A DNA stretch of 64,000 nucleotides from Pseudodesulfovibrio sediminis. Lineage in GTDB: Bacteria > Desulfobacterota > Desulfovibrionia > Desulfovibrionales > Desulfovibrionaceae. Below the pieces are notes generated by a model. The model searched no databases. It saw only the letters and a program-made list of their open reading frames with translations, and was not told the origin of the DNA. The DNA lies in NCBI RefSeq assembly GCF_020886695.1, contig NZ_AP024485.1:939001-1003000 (forward strand), read 5' to 3'. Position 1 is the first letter of the stretch. Every line of letters begins with the position of its first letter. The position numbers and the translations under genes were made by a program. Positions 34,678-44,300 of this stretch are shown here, in pieces.

Positions 34678-35505
34678 TTATTGATCCCGCTTATTCATGA
34701 ACTTGCCAAGCACCTTGAGATGGGCTTTCTCTTCACGCGCAAGCGTTTTCAAAACGACCCGCGACTCTTCGTCCTCTGCCCTGACAGCACACCGCAGATA
34801 ATAATCCAATGCTTGTGCTTCTATCATGGAAGCCAGTTGCAACACGCCTTGATCATTATCAAAAGCATCAGGATACCGATCGAGGAACGCACTGATCGCC
34901 ATTCCCCCTTCAATGGCAAGTCCTCTGGATTCAAGGGCTGCGTTCTCGAATGTATCCCGATCAACTTCCGAACCGAGGATTTTGGTATACAGAGCGAACA
35001 ACGTGTCCTTGTGACGATCCTCAAAACCAGCCAACTCCATGAACAACTCTATGCGCTCAAGCGACTCGGCCATATCTGCCCGTTCAAGATAGAATTGTTG
35101 GAGATTGGCCTCCATGGCGTAGGCCTTGAGCAGGACTTCCTCAGAGGTCTCCTTGCCCGTAAATCCAATGAGATCCAACTCCATGGGACCAAACGAGATC
35201 AGCCCATTCCAGCTCATGATGCCGCCGACCATATTCGTGATATGGGGAAACCCATCACCTTCAAGGAGGTTCGATGCGGCCATACTGCGCCCGCCTGACG
35301 CACAGTAGACGATCACCTGCTTGTCCCGTTCCACCTCATGCAGACGATCCGGCAGCTCGACAAGGGGAATGAGCGTGGCGCCGGGGATATGATCACCCTC
35401 GTACTCCCACTTCTGCCTGACATCCAAAAGAGTAAATGATTCAGGATTATTATCATCCAAAAAAGCACGAACCTGATCCGCAGTCTGCATCTGTATCTGT
35501 GGCAT
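34678..35505 (-). CDS. Rhodanese fused to a rubrerythrin-like ferritin domain
   Basis: A 275-residue two-domain protein. Residues about 1-100 are a rhodanese with active-site loop YCASGGRS (Cys at about 73). Residues about 125-275 form a four-helix ferritin/rubrerythrin-like domain with Glu and His residues (AMEANLQQFYLERADMAES and ALDYYLRCAV, then REEKAHLKVLG). It could link sulfane sulfur to diiron chemistry in oxidative-stress defence. The start at 35505 follows AGAGGA, and the longer frame to 35559 is not needed. I infer the role from domains only. Confidence 0.88.
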   Translation of the reverse strand: MPQIQMQTADQVRAFLDDNNPESFTLLDVRQKWEYEGDHIPGATLIPLVELPDRLHEVERDKQVIVYCASGGRSMAASNLLEGDGFPHITNMVGGIMSWNGLISFGPMELDLIGFTGKETSEEVLLKAYAMEANLQQFYLERADMAESLERIELFMELAGFEDRHKDTLFALYTKILGSEVDRDTFENAALESRGLAIEGGMAISAFLDRYPDAFDNDQGVLQLASMIEAQALDYYLRCAVRAEDEESRVVLKTLAREEKAHLKVLGKFMNKRDQ

Positions 35506-35615
35506 TGATTCCTCTATTGCGTAGGAGAAAAGGACAGACTCATTCAGAGCCTTTTCCAATCAAGTACAAGCAGAGTAAAATAAGACGCAAGACCGCGTCA
35601 ATACAGACGTGAATA

Positions 35616-36326
35616 CTAGAGGATAAAGAGAAGAATAATGACGGTCAGAAAAACCAGAGAAGAAATCGTGTCCTGCACGGTCCACACGAAATCCGATTCC
35701 CACGCCGAAGGCTCATCCAATCGCCTTCCGGCCACGGCCAGAGTCTGATTCCATGTCTTTTGTCCCAGATTGCGAATAACGGCTTGCGGAACCGTGCGGA
35801 AACGGCCCATGAATCCCAGGTCGGGACAACGTCGTTTGGCCACTTCACGAACTTCAGCCATGGTTGCAAGGCAGGTAGGCAGAAAATGAATCATGAGCGC
35901 CAAGGCCAAAGCCAGCCGCCAGGCGCGTTCCTTGCCGACCAGAGGACGAATGGCCCAGGCCACGGCCAACCCCAGTGCCCGTGGAGAGGTGGACAAAGAC
36001 AAAGACAGTCCGAGAGCGAGCAAGGCGACAAGTCGAGCACCCAATTCAAGCGCATCCCTGACCACAAACTCGACCGGCACACCGGTCAAACCGTCCAGCA
36101 CAATCTTCATCAGCACCCAGAACATGACAAAAAGAGTCAGGCTGTTCAGCATCTTCAACCCAAGAGGACGGGCAAGCGACAGTCGCCATGCGAGAGCAAG
36201 CAGCAACAGACAGCACACCAGCACACCAAGGACATGGATTTTCCACAAGCAGGGTCCTAGAACCAGCGCCGTCACCATTTTCAAGCGGGGGTCCAGACTA
36301 CGGGCATAGGCGGCCAGAGAAAACAT
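35616..36326 (-). CDS. ECF transporter T component (CbiQ/EcfT-like)
   Basis: A 236-residue membrane protein with five to six helices and the conserved basic tail region (AEVREVAKRRCPDLG) like the Ala-Arg coupling motifs of EcfT. It starts at ATG 36326, overlapping the ATPase stop as TAATG. The frame back to 36344 would overlap by 19. It pairs with the ATPase behind it. No substrate-binding S protein lies nearby, so the substrate is unknown. Confidence 0.82.
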   Translation of the reverse strand: MFSLAAYARSLDPRLKMVTALVLGPCLWKIHVLGVLVCCLLLLALAWRLSLARPLGLKMLNSLTLFVMFWVLMKIVLDGLTGVPVEFVVRDALELGARLVALLALGLSLSLSTSPRALGLAVAWAIRPLVGKERAWRLALALALMIHFLPTCLATMAEVREVAKRRCPDLGFMGRFRTVPQAVIRNLGQKTWNQTLAVAGRRLDEPSAWESDFVWTVQDTISSLVFLTVIILLFIL

Positions 36327-37063
36327 TATTCTGCCGTATCCCATGAAACAATGGTCCCGGTGGTCAGCCAGGATGAAGGAGGCCTGACACCATGCGCTCG
36401 CACCTGATCGAGGATATTTACAGGCGGTCCGGACAACACGAGTTTGCCCCCATCCAACACTGTGAGGTCGTCCACGAGATCAACAAAACTCTCCAGATCA
36501 TGGGAAGAAATAACCTGCGTCAATCCGGCCTTTGCATTCTCACGAATAATTGCACGCATTTCGCGGACACCGGCATAATCAAGCCCACTGAACGGCTCGT
36601 CCAAAAGGAGAATTCGAGGATTGTCGAGTAACGCTGCGGCCAGACAGAGTTTCCGCTTCATCCCCCAGGACAACGTCTGTACCGGCGTCTCCCATGCTTT
36701 GAGCAGGTTGAACCGTTCCGCCATCACCCGTGCAGCCTGAATGGCTTCCTCGGTACGTTTGCGGCCCAACAGGAGGTCTTCTTCCACCGTGCCGCCAAGG
36801 ATCTGCAGATCAGCGTCCTGCATGACCAGCCGACACACCCATCGTATGGATTTCTCCTGGCCGGGATTCTTCCTATCAGCCACGACCAGTGTCCCTTCAG
36901 TGGGGGAATACAGTCCGGCAATAAGCCCCAACAGGGTGGATTTACCGCTTCCATTGGCGCCGACAAGCCCCTGGGTCACTCCCTTGGAAACAGACATCGT
37001 AATACAGGACAAGGCATCACAACCAGCGGCATATGAAAATGAAAGTGCGTTCAATTTGATCAT
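36326..37063 (-). CDS. ECF transporter ATPase (EcfA-like)
   Basis: A 245-residue ATPase: Walker A GANGSGKSTLLGLI, an unusual signature LSWGMKRKLCLAAAL (normally LSGGQ), and Walker B RILLLDEPFSGLDY. The missing second Gly in the signature is odd, but the rest is intact. It starts at ATG 37063 after GAGGAAAATA. Only one A subunit is encoded here, so it may act as a homodimer, as in single-A ECF transporters. Confidence 0.87.
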   Translation of the reverse strand: MIKLNALSFSYAAGCDALSCITMSVSKGVTQGLVGANGSGKSTLLGLIAGLYSPTEGTLVVADRKNPGQEKSIRWVCRLVMQDADLQILGGTVEEDLLLGRKRTEEAIQAARVMAERFNLLKAWETPVQTLSWGMKRKLCLAAALLDNPRILLLDEPFSGLDYAGVREMRAIIRENAKAGLTQVISSHDLESFVDLVDDLTVLDGGKLVLSGPPVNILDQVRAHGVRPPSSWLTTGTIVSWDTAE

Positions 37064-37120
37064 TATTTTCCTCGCGTAAAAACACTCTCTCATAGAGATT
37101 GGGCTGTCAACTTCGGACAT

Positions 37121-37150
37121 AAAAAAGGCCCCTGCCGTTAGGCAGGGGCC
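37121..37150 (-). terminator. Terminator of the FadL-type gene
   Basis: Minus-strand stem GGCCCCTGCC / GGCAGGGGCC with a four-base loop, followed by six T. Confidence 0.92.
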
Positions 37151-37173
37151 GGATAATCAGGAAGCGTGCTTTT

Positions 37174-38349
37174 CTAGAAAGTGAAACCAGCGTTCACACC
37201 ACCGACGTAGGTTGTACCGCCGGTAAAGTCGGCGTTGGCCACAGCGCCTGCGGGGGATGTCTCAACATTCACGCCATAACGATCTCTGACCATAATATAC
37301 ATGAACGACGTATCGACAAACCATTGCTCTCCATGGAATCCCAGACCGGTGGAAAACATAAGGCGGTCATTGGACGGCAGAAGAACAGAGGCATGCTCTT
37401 GGCGAATGGGAGTCTGATCCCAGACAACGCCGGCACGCAGATCAAGCCAATCCAGAGCGGCGTATTCAGCGCCAGCCTGCAGACGCCAGGTGTTCTTGTA
37501 ATAGAATTTGGACTTGCTGTTGATAGTCCCTTCATAGTCAAGGGTCTTCAATGAATCCCAGCGAGTGTGAACTACATCGAACTCGAAAGTCCAGTCCTCA
37601 GTAGGCTGGAAACCAAGGCCGAGAGTGATACTGGCTGGCAGGTCAGCATACACGTCTATATCGCCATTGGCGCCACCAGTCACATTACCATTACCATGGA
37701 AACTCAACGGCAGTCTTGCAGAAAGCCCAGCGCTCAGTTCATCTGTAAACTGGTACTTGGCCCCCAGGTTTCCACTGAATGCGTATCCCTCTGCATCAAT
37801 TTTGAATCCGGCACCACGAATAAACTCATGCTCAAAGTCACCAAGCACGAGTTCAACGCCACCACCCACAGACAATTCATCGGTCAACTGAAATGCGACG
37901 CTCGGGTTAATGGAAGTCGTCGTCAACTTCACCTTCTGGGCTTCCCAGCCGGCCATGAAGTCGTCATTGTATTCGATGCCAAGACCAAAACGAGTGAACA
38001 TACCGATACCAAACCATGCGACATCATTTAATTGATGCGTGAAATAGGCATGCGGGACCATGAACGTATTGGATTTCAAGGACTCGGTTTCACCATTGAT
38101 GGTGATGTCGGTTCTTGGCGCAATAAACACGGCACCGGCCATGGCCTGGCTTCCTTCGAGATCGGTCATGAGTGCCGGGTTGGTGGCGATCACTGAGGGA
38201 TCAAGCGCAATGGCATACCCAACGGTACCCATACCAACACTTTTATTACTCCACTCATAAAGAGAAAATCCGCCTGCCTGAACCGTCGTTACTGACGTCA
38301 ACAGACAAACGAATAGACTGAAAATAAACACGATGGATGCACGTTTCAT
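37174..38349 (-). CDS. FadL/OmpP1-family outer-membrane transporter
   Basis: A 391-residue outer-membrane barrel with signal peptide MKRASIVFIFSLFVCLLTS and cleavage after VQA. The N-terminal plug segment GFSLYEWSNKSVGMGTVGYA, the typical SVIATNPALMT (NPA motif) and a C-terminal Phe fit FadL/TodX proteins, which carry long-chain fatty acids or aromatic hydrocarbons. The gene is alone, with a terminator after it and unusual repeats upstream. Confidence 0.92.
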   Translation of the reverse strand: MKRASIVFIFSLFVCLLTSVTTVQAGGFSLYEWSNKSVGMGTVGYAIALDPSVIATNPALMTDLEGSQAMAGAVFIAPRTDITINGETESLKSNTFMVPHAYFTHQLNDVAWFGIGMFTRFGLGIEYNDDFMAGWEAQKVKLTTTSINPSVAFQLTDELSVGGGVELVLGDFEHEFIRGAGFKIDAEGYAFSGNLGAKYQFTDELSAGLSARLPLSFHGNGNVTGGANGDIDVYADLPASITLGLGFQPTEDWTFEFDVVHTRWDSLKTLDYEGTINSKSKFYYKNTWRLQAGAEYAALDWLDLRAGVVWDQTPIRQEHASVLLPSNDRLMFSTGLGFHGEQWFVDTSFMYIMVRDRYGVNVETSPAGAVANADFTGGTTYVGGVNAGFTF

Positions 38350-38420
38350 CCTTCCCCCTTAGGCTGCTGTCAACACCATCGACAGCGGTCTTACAATGTA
38401 ACGGCACCCTCCCAGATATG

Positions 38421-38455
38421 ACGGAAGCAGTCCGTCCCGATAACATTGATGTTAT
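38421..38455. repeat. Two adjacent inverted repeats upstream of the FadL-type gene
   Basis: ACGGA-AGCAG-TCCGT (38421-38435) and ATAACAT-TG-ATGTTAT (38440-38455, perfect). They lie 72-106 bases before the FadL start and are candidate operators, for instance for a TetR- or FadR-like regulator. The 310-base gap 38350-38659 otherwise shows no gene. Confidence 0.5.
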
Positions 38456-38495
38456 TTTTTGCACAAGCAGGAATTCCATACCTAACGGGGGAAAA

Positions 38496-38525
38496 AATAT
38501 CAAACACAAAAACAATATCAAACAC
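38496..38525. repeat. Direct repeat AATATCAAACAC, two copies
   Basis: Exact 12-base copies at 38496-38507 and 38514-38525, starts 18 bases apart, roughly two turns of helix. They are in the gap between the FadL-type gene and the divergent small membrane gene and could bind a regulator. Confidence 0.5.
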
Positions 38526-38659
38526 TTGTTTTAATTTGCTTTCATCCTCTTGAGAAAGCGTCCGCAGAATCCAACTGACCCTGCCTTCAAACGGCACAAT
38601 TCTGGCATCACTCGAAGAGTCGCAATGCACGGGGAAAGAACTTCCCATAAGGAGAACCC

Positions 38660-39118
38660 ATGAACGACATCATACCGAGACTGGATATCAAGGAAAAGAG
38701 TTTCCACGGCACTCTGGTCGTCGGCGGGTTGACCGGAATTGTCGAGGGCAGTGTACGGAACGGATTTACGCTGCACACAGCGTTTCCCGGCATGATGCTG
38801 ACCCTGCTGGCAGCATTCCTCGGAGGATTCACCGGCTTTTTCATCAAAGACCTTGTCCGTACCTCTCGGGGAATGAAGCCCTACCGAGGGGTGAACAATG
38901 ACGGATGGATGATGGGGGCTTTTCTTGGAGCGCTGATAGGAACCCTGCTCCAGGTGATGATCAGCCCGGATGGAGCCAACCTGATCATTGGCTCCATCAT
39001 GGGGGCTTACATAGGCGCAACCTTCGGGGCTTTCCCGGATGAATTCGTTACGCCCATCCTGCTGCGCATGGCCAACAGTTCAAGCGGGACTGTGGCCGAG
39101 CGCAAACAGTTAGACTGA
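38660..39118 (+). CDS. Small Gly-rich membrane protein of unknown function
   Basis: A 152-residue protein with three to four hydrophobic segments rich in Gly and Ala (LTLLAAFLGGFTGFFI, MMGAFLGALIGTLLQVMI, IIGSIMGAYIGATFGAF). The pattern suggests glycine-zipper helix packing. No family is recognised. AAGGAG precedes the ATG. It ends two bases before the convergent DUF4198 gene. Confidence 0.75.
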   Translation: MNDIIPRLDIKEKSFHGTLVVGGLTGIVEGSVRNGFTLHTAFPGMMLTLLAAFLGGFTGFFIKDLVRTSRGMKPYRGVNNDGWMMGAFLGALIGTLLQVMISPDGANLIIGSIMGAYIGATFGAFPDEFVTPILLRMANSSSGTVAERKQLD

Positions 39119-39120
39119 TC

Positions 39121-39861
39121 TTATCTCATTTCCACCCAGATAACGGCACCGAGTTCAAGCTCACGGCCCTTATAGGGTTTTTCAGCAGTATTCAGACCGG
39201 CAAATCCCCACCAGCCTTTCCAGGGGCAGACAAAGGTGAAAACACCCTGTCCGTCAGCGATGACTTCCTGAGTGACCATACGGTCCGTGGGAGCCGAACG
39301 CTTCTTGTCTTTATTGTAGTATTCCACTTCCACCCGAGTATAGGGAGCGGGCTTGCCATTGAGCAGCACGATTCCCTGAAACACGTTACCTGCATAGTTA
39401 CCAAAAGGACGTGTAAGCGGAACGATTTCTGTTTCCAGTCCCACGGGCGTGTTCCACTCCTCGCCTTCCCCATATGCATCGATCACGACTTTGGTGATAT
39501 GACGAATGTAGTTGTTCTCGGCATCTTCCTTGTAGGGAACCGGATTGAAAACAAAGCCGTACAGTCCAGGCCGTTTGGGGGTGTATGATGTACTCCAAGC
39601 CTGATTGCCCATGACTTTGGTTGCCTGCAGGGTACCGAGCAAATCCTCGCGCTTGTCATTATCAATGACTACAAAGAAGGCTTCGGGCTTTTCAAGTGTC
39701 ATCCCCACCATTTCGAATGGATGAGAAAAAGACAGGACCATGTCCACGCTCTTCTTCTCTTGTGTAACCATATCCGTATCAGGAATAATCATTCCGAAAT
39801 GGGCAAAAGCAGCAGAGACCATCAACAAGACAAACAAGCCCGTTAACAAGCATTTTTTCAT
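39121..39861 (-). CDS. DUF4198 periplasmic protein
   Basis: A 246-residue secreted protein: signal peptide MKKCLLTGLFVLLMVSAAF, then HFGMIIPDTDMV and FSHPFEMVGMTLEKP, as in DUF4198 proteins. These are often coded next to cobalt/nickel uptake genes and are thought to bind metal in the periplasm, but no such transporter is next to it here. The His right after signal cleavage could be a metal ligand. ATG at 39861 follows AAGGGG. Confidence 0.85.
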   Translation of the reverse strand: MKKCLLTGLFVLLMVSAAFAHFGMIIPDTDMVTQEKKSVDMVLSFSHPFEMVGMTLEKPEAFFVVIDNDKREDLLGTLQATKVMGNQAWSTSYTPKRPGLYGFVFNPVPYKEDAENNYIRHITKVVIDAYGEGEEWNTPVGLETEIVPLTRPFGNYAGNVFQGIVLLNGKPAPYTRVEVEYYNKDKKRSAPTDRMVTQEVIADGQGVFTFVCPWKGWWGFAGLNTAEKPYKGRELELGAVIWVEMR

Positions 39862-39903
39862 TTTTGATTCCCCTTGCGAGTTTGAGAACATACTTCTAAA
39901 TCA

Positions 39904-39928
39904 TTGATACATAGTTGATGCATATCAA
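39904..39928. promoter_or_regulatory. TTGATA-N13-TATCAA dyad upstream of the DUF4198 gene
   Basis: A six-base inverted repeat, with a further TATCAA copy a few bases on, 42 bases upstream of the start codon. It could be a metal-regulator operator. Confidence 0.4.
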
Positions 39929-39982
39929 TATCAAAACAGTAACACACGTCAAGTTGATTTTATAATTTCATGTGCAGGCAAG

Positions 39983-40013
39983 CAAAAAAAAAGACGCGCC
40001 ATAGCGCGTCTTT
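39983..40013 (-). terminator. Terminator of arsS
   Basis: Minus-strand stem AAAGACGCGC / GCGCGTCTTT with a four-base loop, extended by a long T run. Confidence 0.9.
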
Positions 40014-40034
40014 AAAGAGCATAGTATCTTCTGG

Positions 40035-40979
40035 CTAGGACTCGATGGCGCCACCACAGCTCGATCCGGCTCCGGCTGTACACCCAAAGCAGTGAGGACC
40101 GGTGACCACGTACCTGTGTACCATCTTCTCCATATCAAATTCATCCAGTTTTCCCGGAGCTGCCTGCTCGGTGGGTAAACGCAACGCCTGATTGAAATCG
40201 CAATCATACAGTTGACCATCCCAACCGATATTCACCTGATGCCGACACATCAGGCCCTCGACAGTTGCCGGATTGAAGGATTGCACCAGCAGGTCCATGT
40301 ATTCATCAGCCTGCCCAAGCTCCTGCAGCTCTTCCATATACCGGCCAATGGGAAGATTGGTAATGGTCAGCAGACGATTGAAGACAATCGAATACCGTTC
40401 CAACATCTCTTTTTTATAGGCCTGCTCCAGACACTCCTGACCTGGCGGCAGACTTGGCCCTCCCGGATTGAAGACCAGATCGAGCGTCAACCCGTCACGA
40501 GTCCCATATCCCAATTCATTGAGCTTCTTGAGCATCTTGATACTGCTGCTGAAACAACCGTCACCACGCATTTTAGTCACATTTTCTTCCAAATAACAGG
40601 GCATGGAAGCCACAAGGCCTATGGCATTATCGGCAAAGAACTGTGGAAAATCCGTCAGACCGGGTTCTTCCATGGCAGACAGATTCGTCCTGACCTGTAC
40701 CATCTGCCCCGACTGCTTGAGTTTGAAAATGAAGTCCTTGAGATTCGGGTTGAGCTCCGGCGCGCCCCCGGTGATGTCCACCATCTGCGGGTTGATTGAA
40801 TCGGCAAGAGCCACAATGCGATCCATGGTCTCGGCTGACATGATTTCTTCCCGAAATGGAGAACACTCCAGATGGCAGTGCACACAGGACTGATTGCATT
40901 TAAGCCCGACATTAACCTGCAGAATGCCAAGGTCCGCTGCCTTCAGCTTGCCACCGATCTTCGTATCAAATGTATTCAT
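40035..40979 (-). CDS. arsS: Arsenosugar-type radical SAM protein ArsS
   Basis: A 314-residue radical SAM enzyme. The cluster motif is CNQSCVHC (C-x3-C-x2-C, about residues 28-35), followed by VDITGGAPELNPN. The C-terminal DUF3641-like part has CRHQVNIGWDGQLYDCDFN and ends with CFGCTAGAGSSCGG. ArsS moves a 5'-deoxyadenosyl group in arsenosugar synthesis in cyanobacteria; wider roles are unproven. No arsM methyltransferase is next to it. A terminator follows, so it is monocistronic. Confidence 0.9.
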   Translation of the reverse strand: MNTFDTKIGGKLKAADLGILQVNVGLKCNQSCVHCHLECSPFREEIMSAETMDRIVALADSINPQMVDITGGAPELNPNLKDFIFKLKQSGQMVQVRTNLSAMEEPGLTDFPQFFADNAIGLVASMPCYLEENVTKMRGDGCFSSSIKMLKKLNELGYGTRDGLTLDLVFNPGGPSLPPGQECLEQAYKKEMLERYSIVFNRLLTITNLPIGRYMEELQELGQADEYMDLLVQSFNPATVEGLMCRHQVNIGWDGQLYDCDFNQALRLPTEQAAPGKLDEFDMEKMVHRYVVTGPHCFGCTAGAGSSCGGAIES

Positions 40980-41137
40980 GAAACTTCCTCGTTATGGTAA
41001 CGTATGAGCAAACCGAATAGCCTCATATGCGCACAGACGCAATATTCATACTCCAAAAGTTACATTCAACTTTTTCACTTGATTGTACTGAAGAGTTGAC
41101 GAACCATGATCAACGATGTAGGAGAACCATTCCCGTA

Positions 41138-41230
41138 AGGAGGGAAGCCGGATGGCGGTTGCGCTGTGAACCCCGTCAGGTCCGAAAGGAAGCAGCGGTA
41201 ATAGTTGCTGCCGGGTGTCCGGTTTCCACT
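41138..41230 (+). ncRNA. ffs: Signal recognition particle RNA (4.5S type)
   Basis: The conserved apical loop is nearly exact: GTCAGGTCCGAAAGGAAGCAGC at about 41175-41196 contains the GGTC / GGAAG / AGCAGC internal loops for Ffh. The ends pair, GGAAGCCGGA at 41143-41152 with TCCGGTTTCC at 41218-41227, giving a rod of about 93 bases. A TTGACG box at 41096-41101 may be its -35, with a weak -10. A terminator follows at 41232. Confidence 0.92.
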
Positions 41231-41231
41231 C

Positions 41232-41264
41232 AAAGGCGCGTTCAAAATTGAACGCGCCTTTTCT
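41232..41264 (+). terminator. Terminator of SRP RNA
   Basis: A 14-bp stem AAAGGCGCGTTCAA / TTGAACGCGCCTTT followed by T-rich sequence. Confidence 0.9.
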
Positions 41265-41304
41265 ATTAAACACCTTGTGGTTGCCCTGTTCAGCGGGCTG
41301 GATG

Positions 41305-44300
41305 TCAGCCGAGCGCTTTCTCCACATCTTCCAACACGGCCAGAGCTTTCTTGAAATCATACTCGGCAATCAGCTTGAGCATGTGTTCAAGCTCAGTATG
41401 CACGGAATCGGGCCAAACGAGTTCCTTCACCTTTTCAGCTCCGGCGCGACAGTCAACCGGCGCCCCCTGAGACAAGGGATCCTTGAGGGCTTCTATAACA
41501 TGGTGCAAATCAGCAAGATCCGATACCTGCCCCTGCCGGAGAACTCTTTCACCCCGACTGGCCTCCTTGAGCACAGAGATGCTCTCAATGACAATGTCCA
41601 GTTCACGAGTGAACCGCTCCAGAGCGGACTCGATTTCGTCCTCAGCCTGCTCATCCAGCACGTTTTCGAGATGCCCTGCCGCTTCGAACAATTCCATGGC
41701 TCCCAACATACCAGAGGTGCCCTTGACCGAATGGGCCAGCCCTATACCGTCTTCCGTTCGTCCCTCGGCCAGTGCTTTCGCGATATCATCTGCAGCTTCG
41801 GCGTATTTTTCATCCAACAACAAAAGAAGATTCTTATATAACTTCTCGTTTCCACGAGCTCTGCGCAGCCCCAACTCAACATCGATACCCTGCATGCTGT
41901 CAATGGAGCCGCTGCTGCTTCCCGAATTGCTCTCTTCCTTCTCTTGCGGCTGAACAGAGACCCGATGCGGCTTGATCCACTGCAACAGGACTGCAAAGAG
42001 ATCATCAGGATCGAAAGGCTTGGCAATATGACCGTTCATACCGTTGGCCTTGCTCTTTTCAACATCTTCCACCATGGCATGCGCTGTCATGGCAATGATG
42101 GGCAAATTGTTAAATCGGCTTTGTTTCCTGATCAGCGAAGCGGCCCTGTGGCCGTCCATAACCGGCATCTGGATATCCATCAGCACCAGATCAACGTCAT
42201 TCTCGTCCAGATAATCCAGGGCTTCCTGCCCGTTCTCGACCTCCGCGACATTCACCCCCACTGAAGCAAGAATTTCCTGCACCACCTGCCTGTTGATGGC
42301 GTTGTCTTCCACCAACAGCACTTGCGCCCCATTCAGGGTACTGGTGTTTGCATCCAGATGCTGCCTTTCGCCCTTGGTAACCAGCCCCTTGCCAAGCGTT
42401 TCCACCACAAGATTGAACAAAAACGATTGATTGACCGGTTTGAATAAAAGTCCCTTGAATCCCAAATCGGTCGTCTTCTTGACCAACGTCGCGTTGCCAT
42501 AGGCAGAGACCATGAACATGGGAGGTTTGACCTTGATGTTGGCGTCGGAGAGGATCGTGCTCGCTGTCTGCAAACCATCCATACCGGGCATACGCCAATC
42601 AATGATCAGCAATTTATAGGCGCTCTCCACTGGCATGGTGCGCAGGAGTTCGAGGGCTTCCCTACCGGATGTTGCCAGATCGACCTTCAACCCCATGTGT
42701 TCAAGCATGCCTTTCAGGATAATCCGCGAAGTCGAATTATCATCCACCACAAGCACGGACAGACCGCGTAAATCTTCCGGCAACTGTGCATGCGGGTCCT
42801 GCTCGTAATGAATGGGGAACGTCACCTCAAACCAGAACAGGCTCCCTTTGCCAAATTCACTCTCTGCGCCAATCTCACCACCCATGAGCGAGACCAGTTG
42901 ATTACAGAGATTCAGACCGAGACCGGTCCCGCCATACTTGCGCGTCGTGGAGGCGTCCGCTTGAGTAAATGGCTGAAAGAGATCACCGATCTTATCGGAC
43001 TGGATGCCGATCCCCTCGTCCTTGACAGCAAACCGCAACTTCACGTCCTTGTCGGTCTTCTCGACAATATGAATTGATACGACAACGGAGCCGCTCTCGG
43101 TAAATTTTACGGCATTGTTGCACAGGTTGATCAGAATCTGCGAAAGCCGCATGGAGTCACCAACAACGGCGGGTGGCACATTGTCGGCGACATTAATGAG
43201 AAACTCGAGTTTCTTCTCATTGGCTCTGGGAGAAACGATCGTTGCCAGCTGCTCCAGCACCTGATCAAGCTTGAAGCCGACCGCTTCGACACTCAACATA
43301 CCGGCTTCAATCTTGGACATATCCAGAATATCGTTGATGATGCCAAGCAGGGAACGCGCCGAGATATCAATCTTCTCCAGATAATCCTGCTGCGCCACTG
43401 TCAGTTCCGTCATTTTGGCCAGATGCGTCATGCCGATGATTGCATTCATCGGGGTGCGGATTTCATGACTCATATTGGCCAGAAACTCGCTCTTGGCCTT
43501 GGTCGCCTGTTCAGCCGCTTCCTTGGCTTCAATAATCTCTTTCTCAGTCTGCTTCCGAATATGAATTTCCGAGGTAAGCAGGCGATTCATCTTGTTCAAC
43601 TCATCCGTGCGCTCAATGACCCGCTGCTCCATCACATCATAGGCCAACTTGAGTTCTGCCTGGGCGGTGCGCAGGTCGGAAATATTCGTAATCATTCCAA
43701 AAGACCCCAGATACTCGCCGTTCTCGGACAGCATGGGACTTGAGGAAACAATGGCCCACAGCACACTGGAGTCCTTACGCACCATCTTTCGTTCATATTG
43801 GGAGGCATATCCTGCGCGCCGTTTCTCCATCTCTTTTTCATGCTCTTCCAAATCGTCGGGATGCATCAGGCTCGACACCGGTTTGCCAATGATTTCTTCC
43901 TTGGTATACCCGAACATGTCAGCCAGAATCTGGTTGGCCATAGAGATATTCATATCGGCATCAAGAACGATGACACCTTCGATACTGGTCTCAAAGAGTC
44001 GACGATACTGTTCTTCGCTTTGCTTGAGCTCTTTTTCGCGCAATTGAACCTGTTCCGCCATCTCGTTGAACTTGGACAAAATCTGTTCGATTTCCAGCAT
44101 ATTTTCAACATCGTTCTGTTCAGAATACTTCCCGGCTGAAATATCCTCAATGCGCTCAATAAGCCTGCCAAAAGGTATGAGCAGATTTCGTCGTAAAATG
44201 GACTTGGTGAAAACACCGAGAACAACCACGAGAGAAAGCAAGGCGATAAAACTGATGGTTGTCGTGTGAAATACTTTTTCCTTGAAAACAGTCGGATTAA

